From: Chloroflexota bacterium
Lineage (GTDB): Bacteria > Chloroflexota > Anaerolineae > Anaerolineales > Anaerolineaceae
NCBI GenBank assembly: GCA_004347695.1
Contig: SLTK01000006.1
Coordinates: 1-61,693, forward strand
Direction: 5' to 3'
DNA: 61,693 nucleotides
Of the stretch, positions 25,421 through 35,023 are shown piece after piece. Below the pieces are notes generated by a model. That model ran no database searches. It was not told the DNA's origin and saw only the letters and a program-made list of their open reading frames with translations. Numbering within the stretch: the stretch's first letter is position 1; every line of letters starts with the position of its first letter. The position numbers and the translations under genes were made by a program.

Positions 25421-26614
25421 ATGCAGCTTATCCGCCAACCCTTATATGATCTGAAAACTCGCCCTTTTATGGTGATTTGGGAGACGACCCAGGCATGTGA
25501 TCTGGCCTGTAAACACTGCCGGGCAGAATCTCAGCCCGAGCACCATCCCAACGCGCTATCTTTCGAAGAAGGGAAAAAACTCATCGACCAGGTGGTTGAC
25601 CTGGGCAAACCCCACCCGCTGTTTATCATGACCGGCGGGGATCCTTTCAAGCGAAGGGATATTTTTGATCTGACGGATTATGCCGCTCAACAGGGGCTGC
25701 CAGTGGCGCTTTCTCCGTCGGGTACGCCGCTGCTCAACGCAACCAACCTGGCCCGGCTGCAGGGTGTCGGCTGCAAGGTCATTTCACTCAGTCTGGACGC
25801 CAGTACGCCCGCTGCGCATGACGCCTTTCGCGGTGTGGCCGGGTCCTACGATTGGACGGTCAACGGCTGGAAAACGGCGCGTGAAATCGGCCTGAAGCTG
25901 CAGGTGAATACAACCGTCACCCGCTACAATCTGGATGACTTGCCAGACATGTTTGCTTTGGTCCGCTCTTTGGGCGTCATGACCTGGAGTCTCTTCTTCC
26001 TGGTACCCACCGGCCGTGGGTTGGCGGCGGATGAGATTTCACCGGAGGATTACGAAGCGGTGATGAACTTCCTCTACGACGCCTCCAAATACGTCAGCCT
26101 CAAGACCACCGAGGGCCACCATTACAAACGGGTCGTTCTGCAGCGGGCATACCTGGAAGCCAACGGCCTGCCGGTGGAAAAGTACATGCAATTGAATGAT
26201 ACCTACCATCGTTTGAGCGCTGCGCTCCAAAAGCACCTTGAGGATGGCCCTGCTCCGCTCATCGAACCGGACCGCATGCGGCGAACGCCGCTCCATGTCA
26301 ATGCCGGCGACGGGTTTGTGTTCATCTCGCTGCTGGGAGAGGTGTTCCCCTCAGGCTACCTGCCGCTCAGCGCCGGGAATGTTCGCACGCAAACGTTGAA
26401 AGAAATTTATCAGGAAAGCAACCTTTTCAAATCATTGAGAGACAAAGACGCGTTAAAAGGCCGCTGCGGAATGTGTGAATATCGATATGTCTGCGGCGGG
26501 TCGCGGTCACGCGCATTTGCTACTGCAGGAGATTATCTGGCGGAAGAACCTTTCTGTTCCTACCAGCCTGGTTCCTTCCCCTTCCCTGACGCGATTCAAG
26601 AAATGAAGCACTAA
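25421..26614 (+). CDS. Radical SAM/SPASM protein, AhbD/NirJ-like (possible heme synthase)
   Basis: A 397-residue radical SAM enzyme. The [4Fe-4S] triad is C26, C30 and C33 (CDLACKHCRAE), followed by MTGGDPFKR. The C-terminal SPASM-like cysteines are GRCGMCEYRYVCGG near residue 348 and a last one in EEPFCSY. It resembles the family holding NirJ and AhbD, which modify tetrapyrrole propionates. AhbD converts Fe-coproporphyrin III to heme b without oxygen. Its place directly before chdC, which does the same conversion with peroxide, makes an AhbD-like role attractive but unproven. It could also act on another tetrapyrrole or a peptide. Confidence 0.8.
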   Translation: MQLIRQPLYDLKTRPFMVIWETTQACDLACKHCRAESQPEHHPNALSFEEGKKLIDQVVDLGKPHPLFIMTGGDPFKRRDIFDLTDYAAQQGLPVALSPSGTPLLNATNLARLQGVGCKVISLSLDASTPAAHDAFRGVAGSYDWTVNGWKTAREIGLKLQVNTTVTRYNLDDLPDMFALVRSLGVMTWSLFFLVPTGRGLAADEISPEDYEAVMNFLYDASKYVSLKTTEGHHYKRVVLQRAYLEANGLPVEKYMQLNDTYHRLSAALQKHLEDGPAPLIEPDRMRRTPLHVNAGDGFVFISLLGEVFPSGYLPLSAGNVRTQTLKEIYQESNLFKSLRDKDALKGRCGMCEYRYVCGGSRSRAFATAGDYLAEEPFCSYQPGSFPFPDAIQEMKH

Positions 26615-26691
26615 CTTTATCCTGTTGAGGATTGTGTCTGCAGCCGCTACGGCGGAGGGATTCATGTTGTCTCAACCCGAGGTGTAAACGA

Positions 26692-27372
26692 ATGAATGAT
26701 CGCTTGCTGAGCTTTTTCTATTTTTTTCAGTTCACTTCAGCTTATTGGGAGTTGACCGCCGAAGAACGCCGGGACGTGCATGCACGCCTGTTGGCCGACC
26801 TTAGAGCTGCCAATCTTCATTTCGATTTGTACCAGGTCTTTCCACTGAATGTCCGGGTGGATCTGCTCCTGTGGTGTTCGGCTCAACTGACAGAAGAAAT
26901 GACCCCGGAGCACTTCTTCGAAGCCGCGGCCCGGATGTTGATGCCGTACCGTTCACTGATTTCCGCGCATGAGATCTGGTGGGGCATGACGCGTCCTTCT
27001 GATTACGCGCGCGGAAAATCTGCTCAGGAAATTGATCCGCTCGTGGATCAGCGCAGCCAATACCTGGTGATCTATCCATTTTCCAAGAACAGCGAATGGT
27101 ACAAATTGAGCCGCGACACCCGCCAGGGCATGATGAACGAGCATATCCGCATCGGCCACCAATACCCGCAGATCAAGCAATTGCTGCTCTACTCGACCGG
27201 GCTGCAAGACCAGGAATTTATCGTCGCCTACGAGACCGAAGACCTGGTTCAGTTCTCGGCATTGGTGGCTGAATTACGCAGCAGCGAAGCGCGCCGGTTT
27301 ACCAGCATGGATACACCCGTTTTCACAGCCATTTACCACAGCCCTGAAGAAACATTGGACCTGTTCATTTAA
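26692..27372 (+). CDS. chdC: Coproheme decarboxylase ChdC (HemQ), chlorite dismutase-like
   Basis: Last enzyme of the coproporphyrin branch: it oxidatively decarboxylates two propionates of coproheme to give heme b, using peroxide. The 226-residue protein has the ChdC-type segment YPFSKNSEWYKLS (Y128 is the likely counterpart of the catalytic tyrosine) and GMMNEHIRIGHQY, where H151 is the expected proximal heme ligand. The distal arginine of true chlorite dismutases is not evident. ATG 26692 follows GAGGTG by 7 nt and gives the usual length; an upstream in-frame start at 26632 adds a Cys/Arg-rich tail without family resemblance. cpfC starts 7 nt later. Confidence 0.92.
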   Translation: MNDRLLSFFYFFQFTSAYWELTAEERRDVHARLLADLRAANLHFDLYQVFPLNVRVDLLLWCSAQLTEEMTPEHFFEAAARMLMPYRSLISAHEIWWGMTRPSDYARGKSAQEIDPLVDQRSQYLVIYPFSKNSEWYKLSRDTRQGMMNEHIRIGHQYPQIKQLLLYSTGLQDQEFIVAYETEDLVQFSALVAELRSSEARRFTSMDTPVFTAIYHSPEETLDLFI

Positions 27373-27379
27373 GGAACTC

Positions 27380-28342
27380 ATGAACTCAAAACATGCGATT
27401 CTGCTTCTGGCTTACGGCGGTCCCGACTCGCTGGACGACGTCGAACCCTATCTCCTGGATGTACGCGGCGGCCGCGCCACTCCGCCTGAGCTGGTTGAGG
27501 AAATTCGCGGACGGTATGCAGCGATCGGCGGAAAATCGCCGCTGTTGGACATCACCCGCCGCCAGGGGCAGGCTCTGGAAGCGCAGCTCAACCGCATTTC
27601 GCCGGGGAATTACCGGGTCTTTGTTGGGATGCGCCACTGGAAACCGTACATCCGCGAGGCGGTCGATCAAATTGCCCATGAGGGCATAACCCGGGTGACT
27701 GCCATTTGCATGAGCCCCTTCTTTTCAAGAATGAGCACCGGCGCGTATTACGAGCACCTGCAACAGGCCCTCGAGCAGCAACCGGTGGAATCCGCCTGGC
27801 GGATTGAACTCAACCTGCGGAAAATCGAAGCCTGGTATGACCACCCGGATTTCGTCCATGGGCTGACTGTCAATCTACAGACCGGCCTCGAACGGTTTGG
27901 TCAAGATGCGCAGCCGCAAAATGACCAGCCACTGGTGCTTTTTACTGCCCATAGCTTGCCGGCCGCATTGGCTGAACAAGCCGATCCGTACGCCGACCAA
28001 TTTGCCGACCTGTGTAACCGGGTTGCGAACGATGCAGGGCTGCAGCCGGAGGATTGGCGGACCTGCTATCAAAGCGCTGGAGCGCGCAATGGCCGCTGGC
28101 TGGGGCCATCGCTTGAGGATACCTTGCAGCAGTTGGCATCCGAAGGGAAAAAATCGGTCCTGGTGGCACCCATCGGCTTCCTCTGCGACCATGTCGAGGT
28201 GCTGTATGACATCGATATCGAAGCCCGGCGCCTCGCAGCGCAGGTTGGCATTCATCTGGAGCGCACTGCATCCATGAATGATCAACCCCTGTTTATCACA
28301 GCTCTGGCAGAAATCATTCAATCGGAAGGAAGAAAATTGTGA
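27380..28342 (+). CDS. cpfC: Coproporphyrin III ferrochelatase (HemH/CpfC)
   Basis: Inserts Fe(II) into the porphyrin ring. The 320-residue protein starts with ILLLAYGGPDSLDDVEPYL and has the catalytic histidine in FTAHSLP (H191) and the acidic partner in IGFLCDHVEVLYDID near residue 263. It is a short, soluble form without a C-terminal Cys cluster. Coproporphyrin rather than protoporphyrin as substrate is inferred from chdC next door; the older name hemH applies too. Its last bases TTGTGA overlap the GTG start of cgoX by 4 nt. Confidence 0.95.
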   Translation: MNSKHAILLLAYGGPDSLDDVEPYLLDVRGGRATPPELVEEIRGRYAAIGGKSPLLDITRRQGQALEAQLNRISPGNYRVFVGMRHWKPYIREAVDQIAHEGITRVTAICMSPFFSRMSTGAYYEHLQQALEQQPVESAWRIELNLRKIEAWYDHPDFVHGLTVNLQTGLERFGQDAQPQNDQPLVLFTAHSLPAALAEQADPYADQFADLCNRVANDAGLQPEDWRTCYQSAGARNGRWLGPSLEDTLQQLASEGKKSVLVAPIGFLCDHVEVLYDIDIEARRLAAQVGIHLERTASMNDQPLFITALAEIIQSEGRKL

Positions 28343-29808
28343 GTCAGTCCGCTGTCATTGAACCAACCAACCGGAAGGTTGTCGTTGTCGGGGGAGGAAT
28401 CGCCGGGTTATCCGCTGCGTATTCCTTGCAGCAGGAAGGTAAAGCCAAAAATGCGGCGTTGTCCATCACTCTGGTTGATGCCAACCCGAAATTAGGCGGA
28501 AAGATTCTGACCGAAAAAGTGGATGGGTTTACCGTCGAAGGCGGACCGGACTGCTTTATCAGTCAAAAACCGTGGGCTGCCGAGTTAGCCCATCAGCTCG
28601 GGATTCAGGATGACCTGATCGGTACCAACGATCACCAGCGCAAGACTTTCGTTTTGAATCATGGCAGGCTTACCCCGCTGCCGGATGGGGTGATGTTGAT
28701 TATTCCCACCCGGATCATGCCGTTCGTCCTTTCGCCCCTCATCACCTGGCCCGGAAAAATCCGTATGGGTTTGGATTGGTTCATTCCGCGCCGGCCAGGG
28801 CGTGATGACGAAACTGTGGGCGACTTTGTGCGGCGCCGTTTGGGTAGCGAGGCGCTGGATAAAATCGCCGAACCGCTGCTTTCGGGGATTCATGTCTCGG
28901 ACCCTGAAAAGCAAAGCCTTCTGGCAACCTTCCCGCGCTTCCGTACCATCGAAGAAAAACACGGCAGTTTGATCCGCGGCATGTTGGCCGAACGCAAGGC
29001 TGCCAAAGCCAGAAAATCTACCGCGTCAAAACCGGTATCGCTCTTTCAGTCTTTCAAACAAGGCGTCGGCCGGTTAACCGAGGCTGTGGAAACGGCTTTG
29101 ACCGACTGCCGGTTGATCAAGGATACGCGGGTTGTTTCGCTAACACGCGGCGGCGAAGGCGCTTACCGGATCGACCTTAGCAGCGGGGAAACGCTCACGG
29201 CAGATGCCGTCGTTCTGGCAACGCCGGCGTATGTCGCCGCTGAACTGCTCGCGCCGGTCAGCCTGGATATTGCCAGAATGTTAAATGCCTTTGAGTATGT
29301 ATCTACTGCCACGATTTCCCTTGGATTTCGCAAGCAGGATATCCAAAAGCCGTTCATGGGCTTTGGGTTTGTCAATCCTCGCACGGAAAAGCGCCGGATT
29401 TCAGCCTGCACCTGGACCTCCTTCAAATTCGATCACCGCGCTCCGGAAGACCACATCCTGCTGCGCTGCTTTGTGGGCGGTCCCGGCAAAGAAGAAATGG
29501 TCGAGCAGGATGATGAAACGCTCATCAAAATTGCACGCGCAGAATTGGCGGACATTTTGGACCTTACCGCCGAACCGGTGCTGACACGCATTTATCGCTG
29601 GCGCAAAGCCAACCCACAATATAACCTGGGGCACCTGGATAACGTACACCGGGCTTTTGAAGCGTGCGCCAGGGAACTGCCCGGCATACTCCTCACCGGA
29701 TCCGCGTACGAAGGGGTTGGCATACCCGATTGCGTCCGTCAGGGGCAGAAAGCGGCTGGAAAAGTGATGGAATTTCTGAGTGAGACGAAAGCAGAAGTAC
29801 AACCCTAG
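28339..29808 (+). CDS. cgoX: Coproporphyrinogen III oxidase, HemY type (CgoX)
   Basis: FAD enzyme of the HemY family that oxidises coproporphyrinogen III to coproporphyrin III in this branch; the homologous HemY acts on protoporphyrinogen IX. The dinucleotide-binding motif VVVVGGGIAGLSAAYSL lies near residue 14. The family segments GGPDCFISQKPW and TGSAYEGVGIPDCVRQG (near 456) are present. Length 489 is typical. It starts with GTG overlapping cpfC by 4 nt. There is no oxygen-dependent hemF or hemN in the window, which fits the coproporphyrin branch. Confidence 0.93.
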   Translation: MSQSAVIEPTNRKVVVVGGGIAGLSAAYSLQQEGKAKNAALSITLVDANPKLGGKILTEKVDGFTVEGGPDCFISQKPWAAELAHQLGIQDDLIGTNDHQRKTFVLNHGRLTPLPDGVMLIIPTRIMPFVLSPLITWPGKIRMGLDWFIPRRPGRDDETVGDFVRRRLGSEALDKIAEPLLSGIHVSDPEKQSLLATFPRFRTIEEKHGSLIRGMLAERKAAKARKSTASKPVSLFQSFKQGVGRLTEAVETALTDCRLIKDTRVVSLTRGGEGAYRIDLSSGETLTADAVVLATPAYVAAELLAPVSLDIARMLNAFEYVSTATISLGFRKQDIQKPFMGFGFVNPRTEKRRISACTWTSFKFDHRAPEDHILLRCFVGGPGKEEMVEQDDETLIKIARAELADILDLTAEPVLTRIYRWRKANPQYNLGHLDNVHRAFEACARELPGILLTGSAYEGVGIPDCVRQGQKAAGKVMEFLSETKAEVQP

Positions 29809-29826
29809 GATTATGGAATTCCAACC

Positions 29827-31152
29827 ATGCACCTGATCTGTTTGAGCGTTTCACACCACAACACGCCGGTTGAAATGCGCGAATGTTTGAGCATTACTTC
29901 CGACATGATCGAAAGCGCATTATCGGAATGTCCAATTCGGGCAGGCGAATTCGAGCCGATCCTCGAGATGGCTTTCCTTTCCACCTGCAACCGATTAGAA
30001 ATCTATGCTTTGGTAGCTTCAACAAATGAGTTGGAAGCGGATACGAATTCGGTTTTTCAACCTGTTTTAACTTATCTGCGCAACGCGTTTGAGATTCCAA
30101 CTCAGCCGATCGAACCCTATATTCGCTTTTTCACCGGCAATTCAACAGTCGCACACCTCTTTCAAGTAGCCGCAGGGTTGGATTCGATTGCCATCGGCGA
30201 AACTCAAATCCTGGGTCAGGTCTCGCAGGCTCTGGATACTGCGCTCCAATGCGGCAGCGCCCGGCATGTGCTTGCCTCGCTATTTAGAGCGGCCATCCAT
30301 GCCGGGAAACGGGTACGAAATGAGACCGAAATCGGCCGCCGCCCCATCAACATCTCCACCATCGCCGTTCAGCTTGCCGAAACAACCCTGGGCACCCTGA
30401 CCGATAAACAAGTTTTGGTTATTGGTGCGGGGAAAATGGGCGGATATGCCATTACATCTTTGAAGGAGCACGGCGCTCAACAAATCACTCTGGCAAACCG
30501 TACTTATCAGCGAGCAACCGAAATGGCGGCGAAATATGGCGGGGTAGCCTTACCTTTCGAGAACATGCCGGATGGTTTGAAAGAAGCCGACGTTGTATTT
30601 ACCTCGACTGCCGCATCGCAGCCAATCCTGCAGCAGGATTTGATTGGCAAAATTATGTCACGGCGGCCGCACAGACCGCTGACATTGATCGACCTGGCCG
30701 TGCCAAGGAATGTAGAGACCAGGGTCAGGGGAATAGCCAATGTCCAGTTGTTCGATATGGACGATCTGCAAAGATTTGTCGGCATTTCGGATAATGGCAG
30801 CCACCAGAGCATTACATATGCAAAATCAATCGTTGCTGAAGAGGTGGCAGATTACGAAAAACTGCTCCGGGTGATTCCTTTCATCGGCGAACTGCATAAG
30901 AAAGTGGAGCAAATCAGGCAGACTGAGGTTGCCAGAGCCGTGAGGCATTTAGCCAACCCGGAAGCAGAGGTTCTTGAACAAATTGATCTGCTTTCCCGGG
31001 CTCTGGTTCGGAAAATTTTGCATGAGCCGACCATGCATTTACGCAACGAAACGAATCAGGAAACCCTGAACGATTATGTGGATGCATTATCCCGATTGTT
31101 CGATTTGAGCGAGCCCGAGCCGCACCAGGCTATGAAGAAGGTAGCGATATGA
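29827..31152 (+). CDS. hemA: Glutamyl-tRNA reductase
   Basis: First committed enzyme of C5 tetrapyrrole synthesis: it reduces glutamyl-tRNA to glutamate-1-semialdehyde with NADPH. The nucleophilic cysteine C54 lies in FLSTCNRLEIY. GETQILGQV near residue 121, the NADPH-binding VLVIGAGKMGGYA near 197 and LIDLAVPRNVETR near 287 are intact. A C-terminal dimerisation helix follows. Length 441 is normal. It lies 18 nt after cgoX and overlaps hemC by 4 nt. Confidence 0.97.
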   Translation: MHLICLSVSHHNTPVEMRECLSITSDMIESALSECPIRAGEFEPILEMAFLSTCNRLEIYALVASTNELEADTNSVFQPVLTYLRNAFEIPTQPIEPYIRFFTGNSTVAHLFQVAAGLDSIAIGETQILGQVSQALDTALQCGSARHVLASLFRAAIHAGKRVRNETEIGRRPINISTIAVQLAETTLGTLTDKQVLVIGAGKMGGYAITSLKEHGAQQITLANRTYQRATEMAAKYGGVALPFENMPDGLKEADVVFTSTAASQPILQQDLIGKIMSRRPHRPLTLIDLAVPRNVETRVRGIANVQLFDMDDLQRFVGISDNGSHQSITYAKSIVAEEVADYEKLLRVIPFIGELHKKVEQIRQTEVARAVRHLANPEAEVLEQIDLLSRALVRKILHEPTMHLRNETNQETLNDYVDALSRLFDLSEPEPHQAMKKVAI

Positions 31153-32066
31153 ATCATCCCACCACCCGGACGATCAAACTGGGAAGCCGGCCTTCAAAAT
31201 TGGCCCGCTGGCAAACTGAACACGTCCTTACCCTGCTCAAATCAGCCTGGCCTGACCTCTCCTTCCAACTGGCCATCCTGGTTACCACCGGAGACAAAAT
31301 CATCGATCGCCCGCTGCCAGAAATCGGCGGTAAAGGCGTGTTCACCGAGGAGTTGGAAAACGCCTTGCTTTCCGGCGAAATCGACCTGGCCGTTCATTCC
31401 CTGAAAGACCTGCCGGTGGAAAATGCAGCAGGGTTGGGCATCGGAGCGGTAAGCCAACGCGCCTGCGCTCAGGATGTATTGATCTCAGCAAAGGGAGAAA
31501 CGCTTTCGGAGTTGCCAGCAGGCGCCCGGTTAGGCACTTCCAGCCTGCGCCGCGAAGCCCAGGTTAAAGCTGCCCGCCCCGATTTGAACATCTTACCGCT
31601 GCGCGGAAACGTAGATACCCGCCTCCGCAAAGTACTGGAGGGAGAGTACGATGCGATCATCCTGGCCGCTGCAGGAATGGAACGGCTTGACCTTGCGAAG
31701 CACATCACCGAATACCTTTCACTCGACATAATGCTTCCCGCACCAGGTCAGGGAGCGCTGGCAATTCAATGCCGCTCCGATGATGCCGGGCTGCTCCAGC
31801 TACTCAAACCCATTCACGATCCTGCCACCTGCCGGGCAGTCACAGCGGAACGCGCTTTTCTGGCAGCGCTTGGCGGGGGTTGTTCAGCGCCCGTGGCTGC
31901 TTATGCCCATCCTGACGGGGAACAACTCGAAATCACCGGGATGGTCGGATCCGTCAGCGGCCAGCAGGTAATCCGTGTTTCCGCAGTTGGTGAAGACCCC
32001 AATGCATTGGGCAAACTGCTGGCTCAAAAAGCGCTTGATCAGGGCGCTGCAGAATTGCTGCGATGA
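31149..32066 (+). CDS. hemC: Porphobilinogen deaminase (hydroxymethylbilane synthase)
   Basis: Polymerises four porphobilinogens into hydroxymethylbilane. The 305-residue protein shows LGSRPSKLARWQTEHV, the substrate-binding LRGNVDTRLRK near residue 153, and GGGCSAPVAAYA near 239, whose cysteine carries the dipyrromethane cofactor. Both ends overlap their neighbours by 4 nt (hemA and hemD), indicating coupled translation. Confidence 0.97.
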   Translation: MNHPTTRTIKLGSRPSKLARWQTEHVLTLLKSAWPDLSFQLAILVTTGDKIIDRPLPEIGGKGVFTEELENALLSGEIDLAVHSLKDLPVENAAGLGIGAVSQRACAQDVLISAKGETLSELPAGARLGTSSLRREAQVKAARPDLNILPLRGNVDTRLRKVLEGEYDAIILAAAGMERLDLAKHITEYLSLDIMLPAPGQGALAIQCRSDDAGLLQLLKPIHDPATCRAVTAERAFLAALGGGCSAPVAAYAHPDGEQLEITGMVGSVSGQQVIRVSAVGEDPNALGKLLAQKALDQGAAELLR

Positions 32067-32824
32067 ATAAATTAACCGGCAAACGCGTTCTTGTCACTCG
32101 CCCAAAAGCACAAGCGGCGGCTTTGATCGATCGATTAACCGCTCTGGGCGCTGAGCCGGTCATTTTTCCTACCATTGAAATTTCTGCGCTGAAAGACACG
32201 TCGTTGATCGACCAGGCGATAAATCAGCTAAGCGCCTACCAGTGGGTCATCTTCACCAGTGTTAACGGTGTATCTGCCTTCTGGCAAAGACTCACTGCGC
32301 TTGGCAAAGGAAGCAATGCGTTCGCGGGTATCCAGGTGGCGGCCATCGGGCCGGCAACTGCGCAGGCGCTCATGGAAAAGGGGGTGCAGCCCTCCTTCGT
32401 CCCTGATGAATATGTAGCCGAAGCCTTACTGCCCGGTCTGGGTGAAGTGCGTGGCCAGAGGGTTCTATTGCCGTGCGCAGAGATTGCCCGAAAGGCGCTG
32501 GTAGAAGCGCTTCAAAATCACGGGGCTCTTCCAGAGGAAATTGCAATTTACCACACTCTGCCGTCTCAGCCTGATTTGCAAGCCCTGGCAGAACTGGAAA
32601 AGGGAGTTGACATTGCCACTTTTACCAGCTCATCGACGGTGCAAAATTTCTTTGCCCTTTTAGACGGGCGAGCGTTCGAACTACTAAAAGGGGTGGTAAT
32701 CGCCTGCATTGGCCCAATAACGGCTGAAACTGCCCAAAAGCTGGGGCTTACGGTCGATATTGTGCCAAAAGACTATACAGTGGATGGACTGGTTGAAGCT
32801 CTGCTTAAGGCCAACCTTAGATGA
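32063..32824 (+). CDS. hemD: Uroporphyrinogen III synthase
   Basis: Closes the linear tetrapyrrole with inversion of ring D. The 253-residue protein is sequence-divergent, as is usual for HemD, but has the two-lobed pattern: VLVTRPKAQA at the start, WVIFTSVNGVSAFW near residue 72, ATFTSSSTVQNFF near 188 and ACIGPITAETAQKLG near 213. The operon position between hemC and hemB supports the call. It overlaps hemC by 4 nt. Confidence 0.93.
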   Translation: MNKLTGKRVLVTRPKAQAAALIDRLTALGAEPVIFPTIEISALKDTSLIDQAINQLSAYQWVIFTSVNGVSAFWQRLTALGKGSNAFAGIQVAAIGPATAQALMEKGVQPSFVPDEYVAEALLPGLGEVRGQRVLLPCAEIARKALVEALQNHGALPEEIAIYHTLPSQPDLQALAELEKGVDIATFTSSSTVQNFFALLDGRAFELLKGVVIACIGPITAETAQKLGLTVDIVPKDYTVDGLVEALLKANLR

Positions 32825-32839
32825 CAGTGAGGAATACCA

Positions 32840-33910
32840 ATGAATTTTCAAACCGAGACAACAAAGAATCCAAAACAGGAGCTTAGGCCGGCAGCCAGTT
32901 TTCCAACCATTCGCCCGCGCCGTTTACGGATTTCTCCGCAAATCCGGGCTATGGTGCGAGAAACCAATCTGGCACCCGATGACCTGATCTATCCGCTTTT
33001 TGTCACCCATGGGCGGGGAGTAAAAACGGAAATTTCCTCCATGCCCGGGGTCTACCATTTGTCCCCAGACATGCTCACGGATGAAATTCATTCCGTTGCC
33101 GAATTGGGCATTCCGGCAATCCTTCTGTTTGGCATCCCAGCCGAAAAAGATCCGATCGGCATGGAGAATTTTTCGGAGAACGGCATTATTCAACAGGCTA
33201 CCCGGGTGATCAAAAAAACCCACCCTGAAATGGTGGTGATCACCGACGTTTGCATGTGTGAATATACCGACCACGGCCATTGCGGTATATTGAACGTGGG
33301 CGGGGAAAATCGACCCAACCTTCACCTTCCCGAGGGGTATGTGCTCAACGACGAGACCTTGGAGATCCTGGCAAAAGTGGCTGTCTCACACGCAGCCGCC
33401 GGAGCAGACATCGTCGCGCCTTCCGGGATGATAGACGGCATGGTGACGGCGATTCGCGCAGGTTTAGACTCAAACGGGTATGAGCATCTACCTATCCTTT
33501 CCTACTCCACCAAGTACGCTTCTGGCTTTTACGGGCCGTTTCGCGAAGCCGCCCAGGGCGCGCCAAAATCCGGCGACCGCCGCAGCCATCAAATGGATCC
33601 GGGTAATGTCCGGGAGGCACTGCGAGAGACCGCTTTAGACGTGGCTGAAGGCGCGGATATGCTGATCGTCAAACCCGCCCTGGCCTATCTGGATGTCATC
33701 CGCGCTGTCCGCGAACACTTTCCAGAACTGCCGTTGGTTGCCTATAACGTCAGCGGGGAATATTCCATGCTGAAAGCGGCTGCCGCCAATGGTTGGTTGG
33801 ACGAAGAGCGAGTCGCGTTGGAAATTCTGACCGGTATTCGGCGGGCAGGCGCCGATATGATCATCACCTATCATGCCAAAGACGCTGCCCGGTGGCTGCA
33901 AAATGGCTGA
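32840..33910 (+). CDS. hemB: Delta-aminolevulinic acid dehydratase (porphobilinogen synthase)
   Basis: Condenses two 5-aminolevulinates to porphobilinogen. The zinc-site cysteines typical of Zn-dependent enzymes are present in [14 protein letters not shown] (C138, C140, C148). The Schiff-base lysines lie in [13 protein letters not shown] and [10 protein letters not shown]. Length 356 includes an N-terminal arm of about 25 residues. Its start lies 15 nt after hemD. Confidence 0.97.
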   Translation: MNFQTETTKNPKQELRPAASFPTIRPRRLRISPQIRAMVRETNLAPDDLIYPLFVTHGRGVKTEISSMPGVYHLSPDMLTDEIHSVAELGIPAILLFGIPAEKDPIGMENFSENGIIQQATRVIKKTHPEMVVITDVCMCEYTDHGHCGILNVGGENRPNLHLPEGYVLNDETLEILAKVAVSHAAAGADIVAPSGMIDGMVTAIRAGLDSNGYEHLPILSYSTKYASGFYGPFREAAQGAPKSGDRRSHQMDPGNVREALRETALDVAEGADMLIVKPALAYLDVIRAVREHFPELPLVAYNVSGEYSMLKAAAANGWLDEERVALEILTGIRRAGADMIITYHAKDAARWLQNG

Positions 33911-33960
33911 CGTTGTAGCCTTCACTCCAAACCCTGTTTCACGAAAGCCATTTTGATCCT

Positions 33961-35013
33961 ATGGAACCCTTAACCTCCAGTCAACGATTTCTTAATGCCT
34001 GCTGGCAAAAACCGGTTGACCGAACACCGGTATGGTTTATGCGGCAGGCCGGTCGTTTTTTGAGCGAATATCGCGCGATTCGGGCTCATCACACGCTGCT
34101 CGAGATTTGCGCCCAACCGGAACTGGCCGCGCAAGTTACCCTTCAGCCGGTAACCCGGCTGGGGGTGGATGCGGCCATATTGTTTGCTGATATTCTGTTG
34201 CCATTAGTCCCAATGGGAATTCAATTGGAATTTGCAGCTGGAGAGGGCCCGGTGATTCACAATCCTATTCAAAGCGCAGCGGACGTGGCTGCGCTTCGCC
34301 CGGTCGAACCGCGCGAGTCGCTGGCCAATGTCCTCGCTGCGATCCGCATTGTGCGAAAAGAACTGGATGGTACAACCGCCCTGATTGGTTTTGCCGGCGC
34401 GCCGTTTACCCTGGCCAGTTACCTTATTGAAGGTGGTTCTTCGCGCAACCTGTTAAAAACCAAGCGCATGATGTATTCTGACCCGCAATCCTGGCACCGG
34501 CTGATGGAAAAACTGGCGCAAGTCATTGCGGATTATCTCAGCGCCCAGATCGATGTCGGGGCGCAAGCTGTCCAGTTATTCGACAGTTGGGTTGGAACGC
34601 TCACTCCGGACGATTACCGCGAGTACGTATTCCCTTACTCAAAATCCATATTCGCGGCTCTCCAAAAAACGGGGGTACCGACGATTCACTTTGGCACCGG
34701 CACTGCCTCGCTGCTGCCGCTGATGAAAGAAGCCGGGGGGAACGTCATTGGCGTCGATTGGCAGACTCCGCTGGACTGGGCCTGGAGCCTGTTAGGTCAC
34801 CAGGTGGCGGTGCAGGGCAACCTGGATCCGGTAGCCTTTTATGCGCCTGAAGCCGAGCTTGATAAGCGTGTGGAACGGGTCTTGCGCCAGGCGGGCGGGC
34901 GTCCGGGGCATATCTTCAATCTGGGACACGGCGTATTGCCGGACACACCTGTCGATCAGGTCAAACGCGTGGTCGAGCTGGTTCACGAGTGGTCATACCA
35001 ACCTGTGGAATAA
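33961..35013 (+). CDS. hemE: Uroporphyrinogen III decarboxylase
   Basis: Decarboxylates the four acetate side chains to give coproporphyrinogen III, the branch-point substrate for cgoX here. The 350-residue protein shows [17 protein letters not shown] near residue 21, [16 protein letters not shown] near 143, and a C-terminal [14 protein letters not shown] near 320. The ATG is 50 nt after hemB. Its stop is 10 nt before the hemL start. Confidence 0.97.
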   Translation: MEPLTSSQRFLNACWQKPVDRTPVWFMRQAGRFLSEYRAIRAHHTLLEICAQPELAAQVTLQPVTRLGVDAAILFADILLPLVPMGIQLEFAAGEGPVIHNPIQSAADVAALRPVEPRESLANVLAAIRIVRKELDGTTALIGFAGAPFTLASYLIEGGSSRNLLKTKRMMYSDPQSWHRLMEKLAQVIADYLSAQIDVGAQAVQLFDSWVGTLTPDDYREYVFPYSKSIFAALQKTGVPTIHFGTGTASLLPLMKEAGGNVIGVDWQTPLDWAWSLLGHQVAVQGNLDPVAFYAPEAELDKRVERVLRQAGGRPGHIFNLGHGVLPDTPVDQVKRVVELVHEWSYQPVE

Positions 35014-35023
35014 TGGAGAGACG

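Noticed and set aside
26632..26691. N-terminal extension of chdC
   Set aside because: The extra Cys/Arg-rich residues do not match the family, and the ATG at 26692 has a well-spaced ribosome site.
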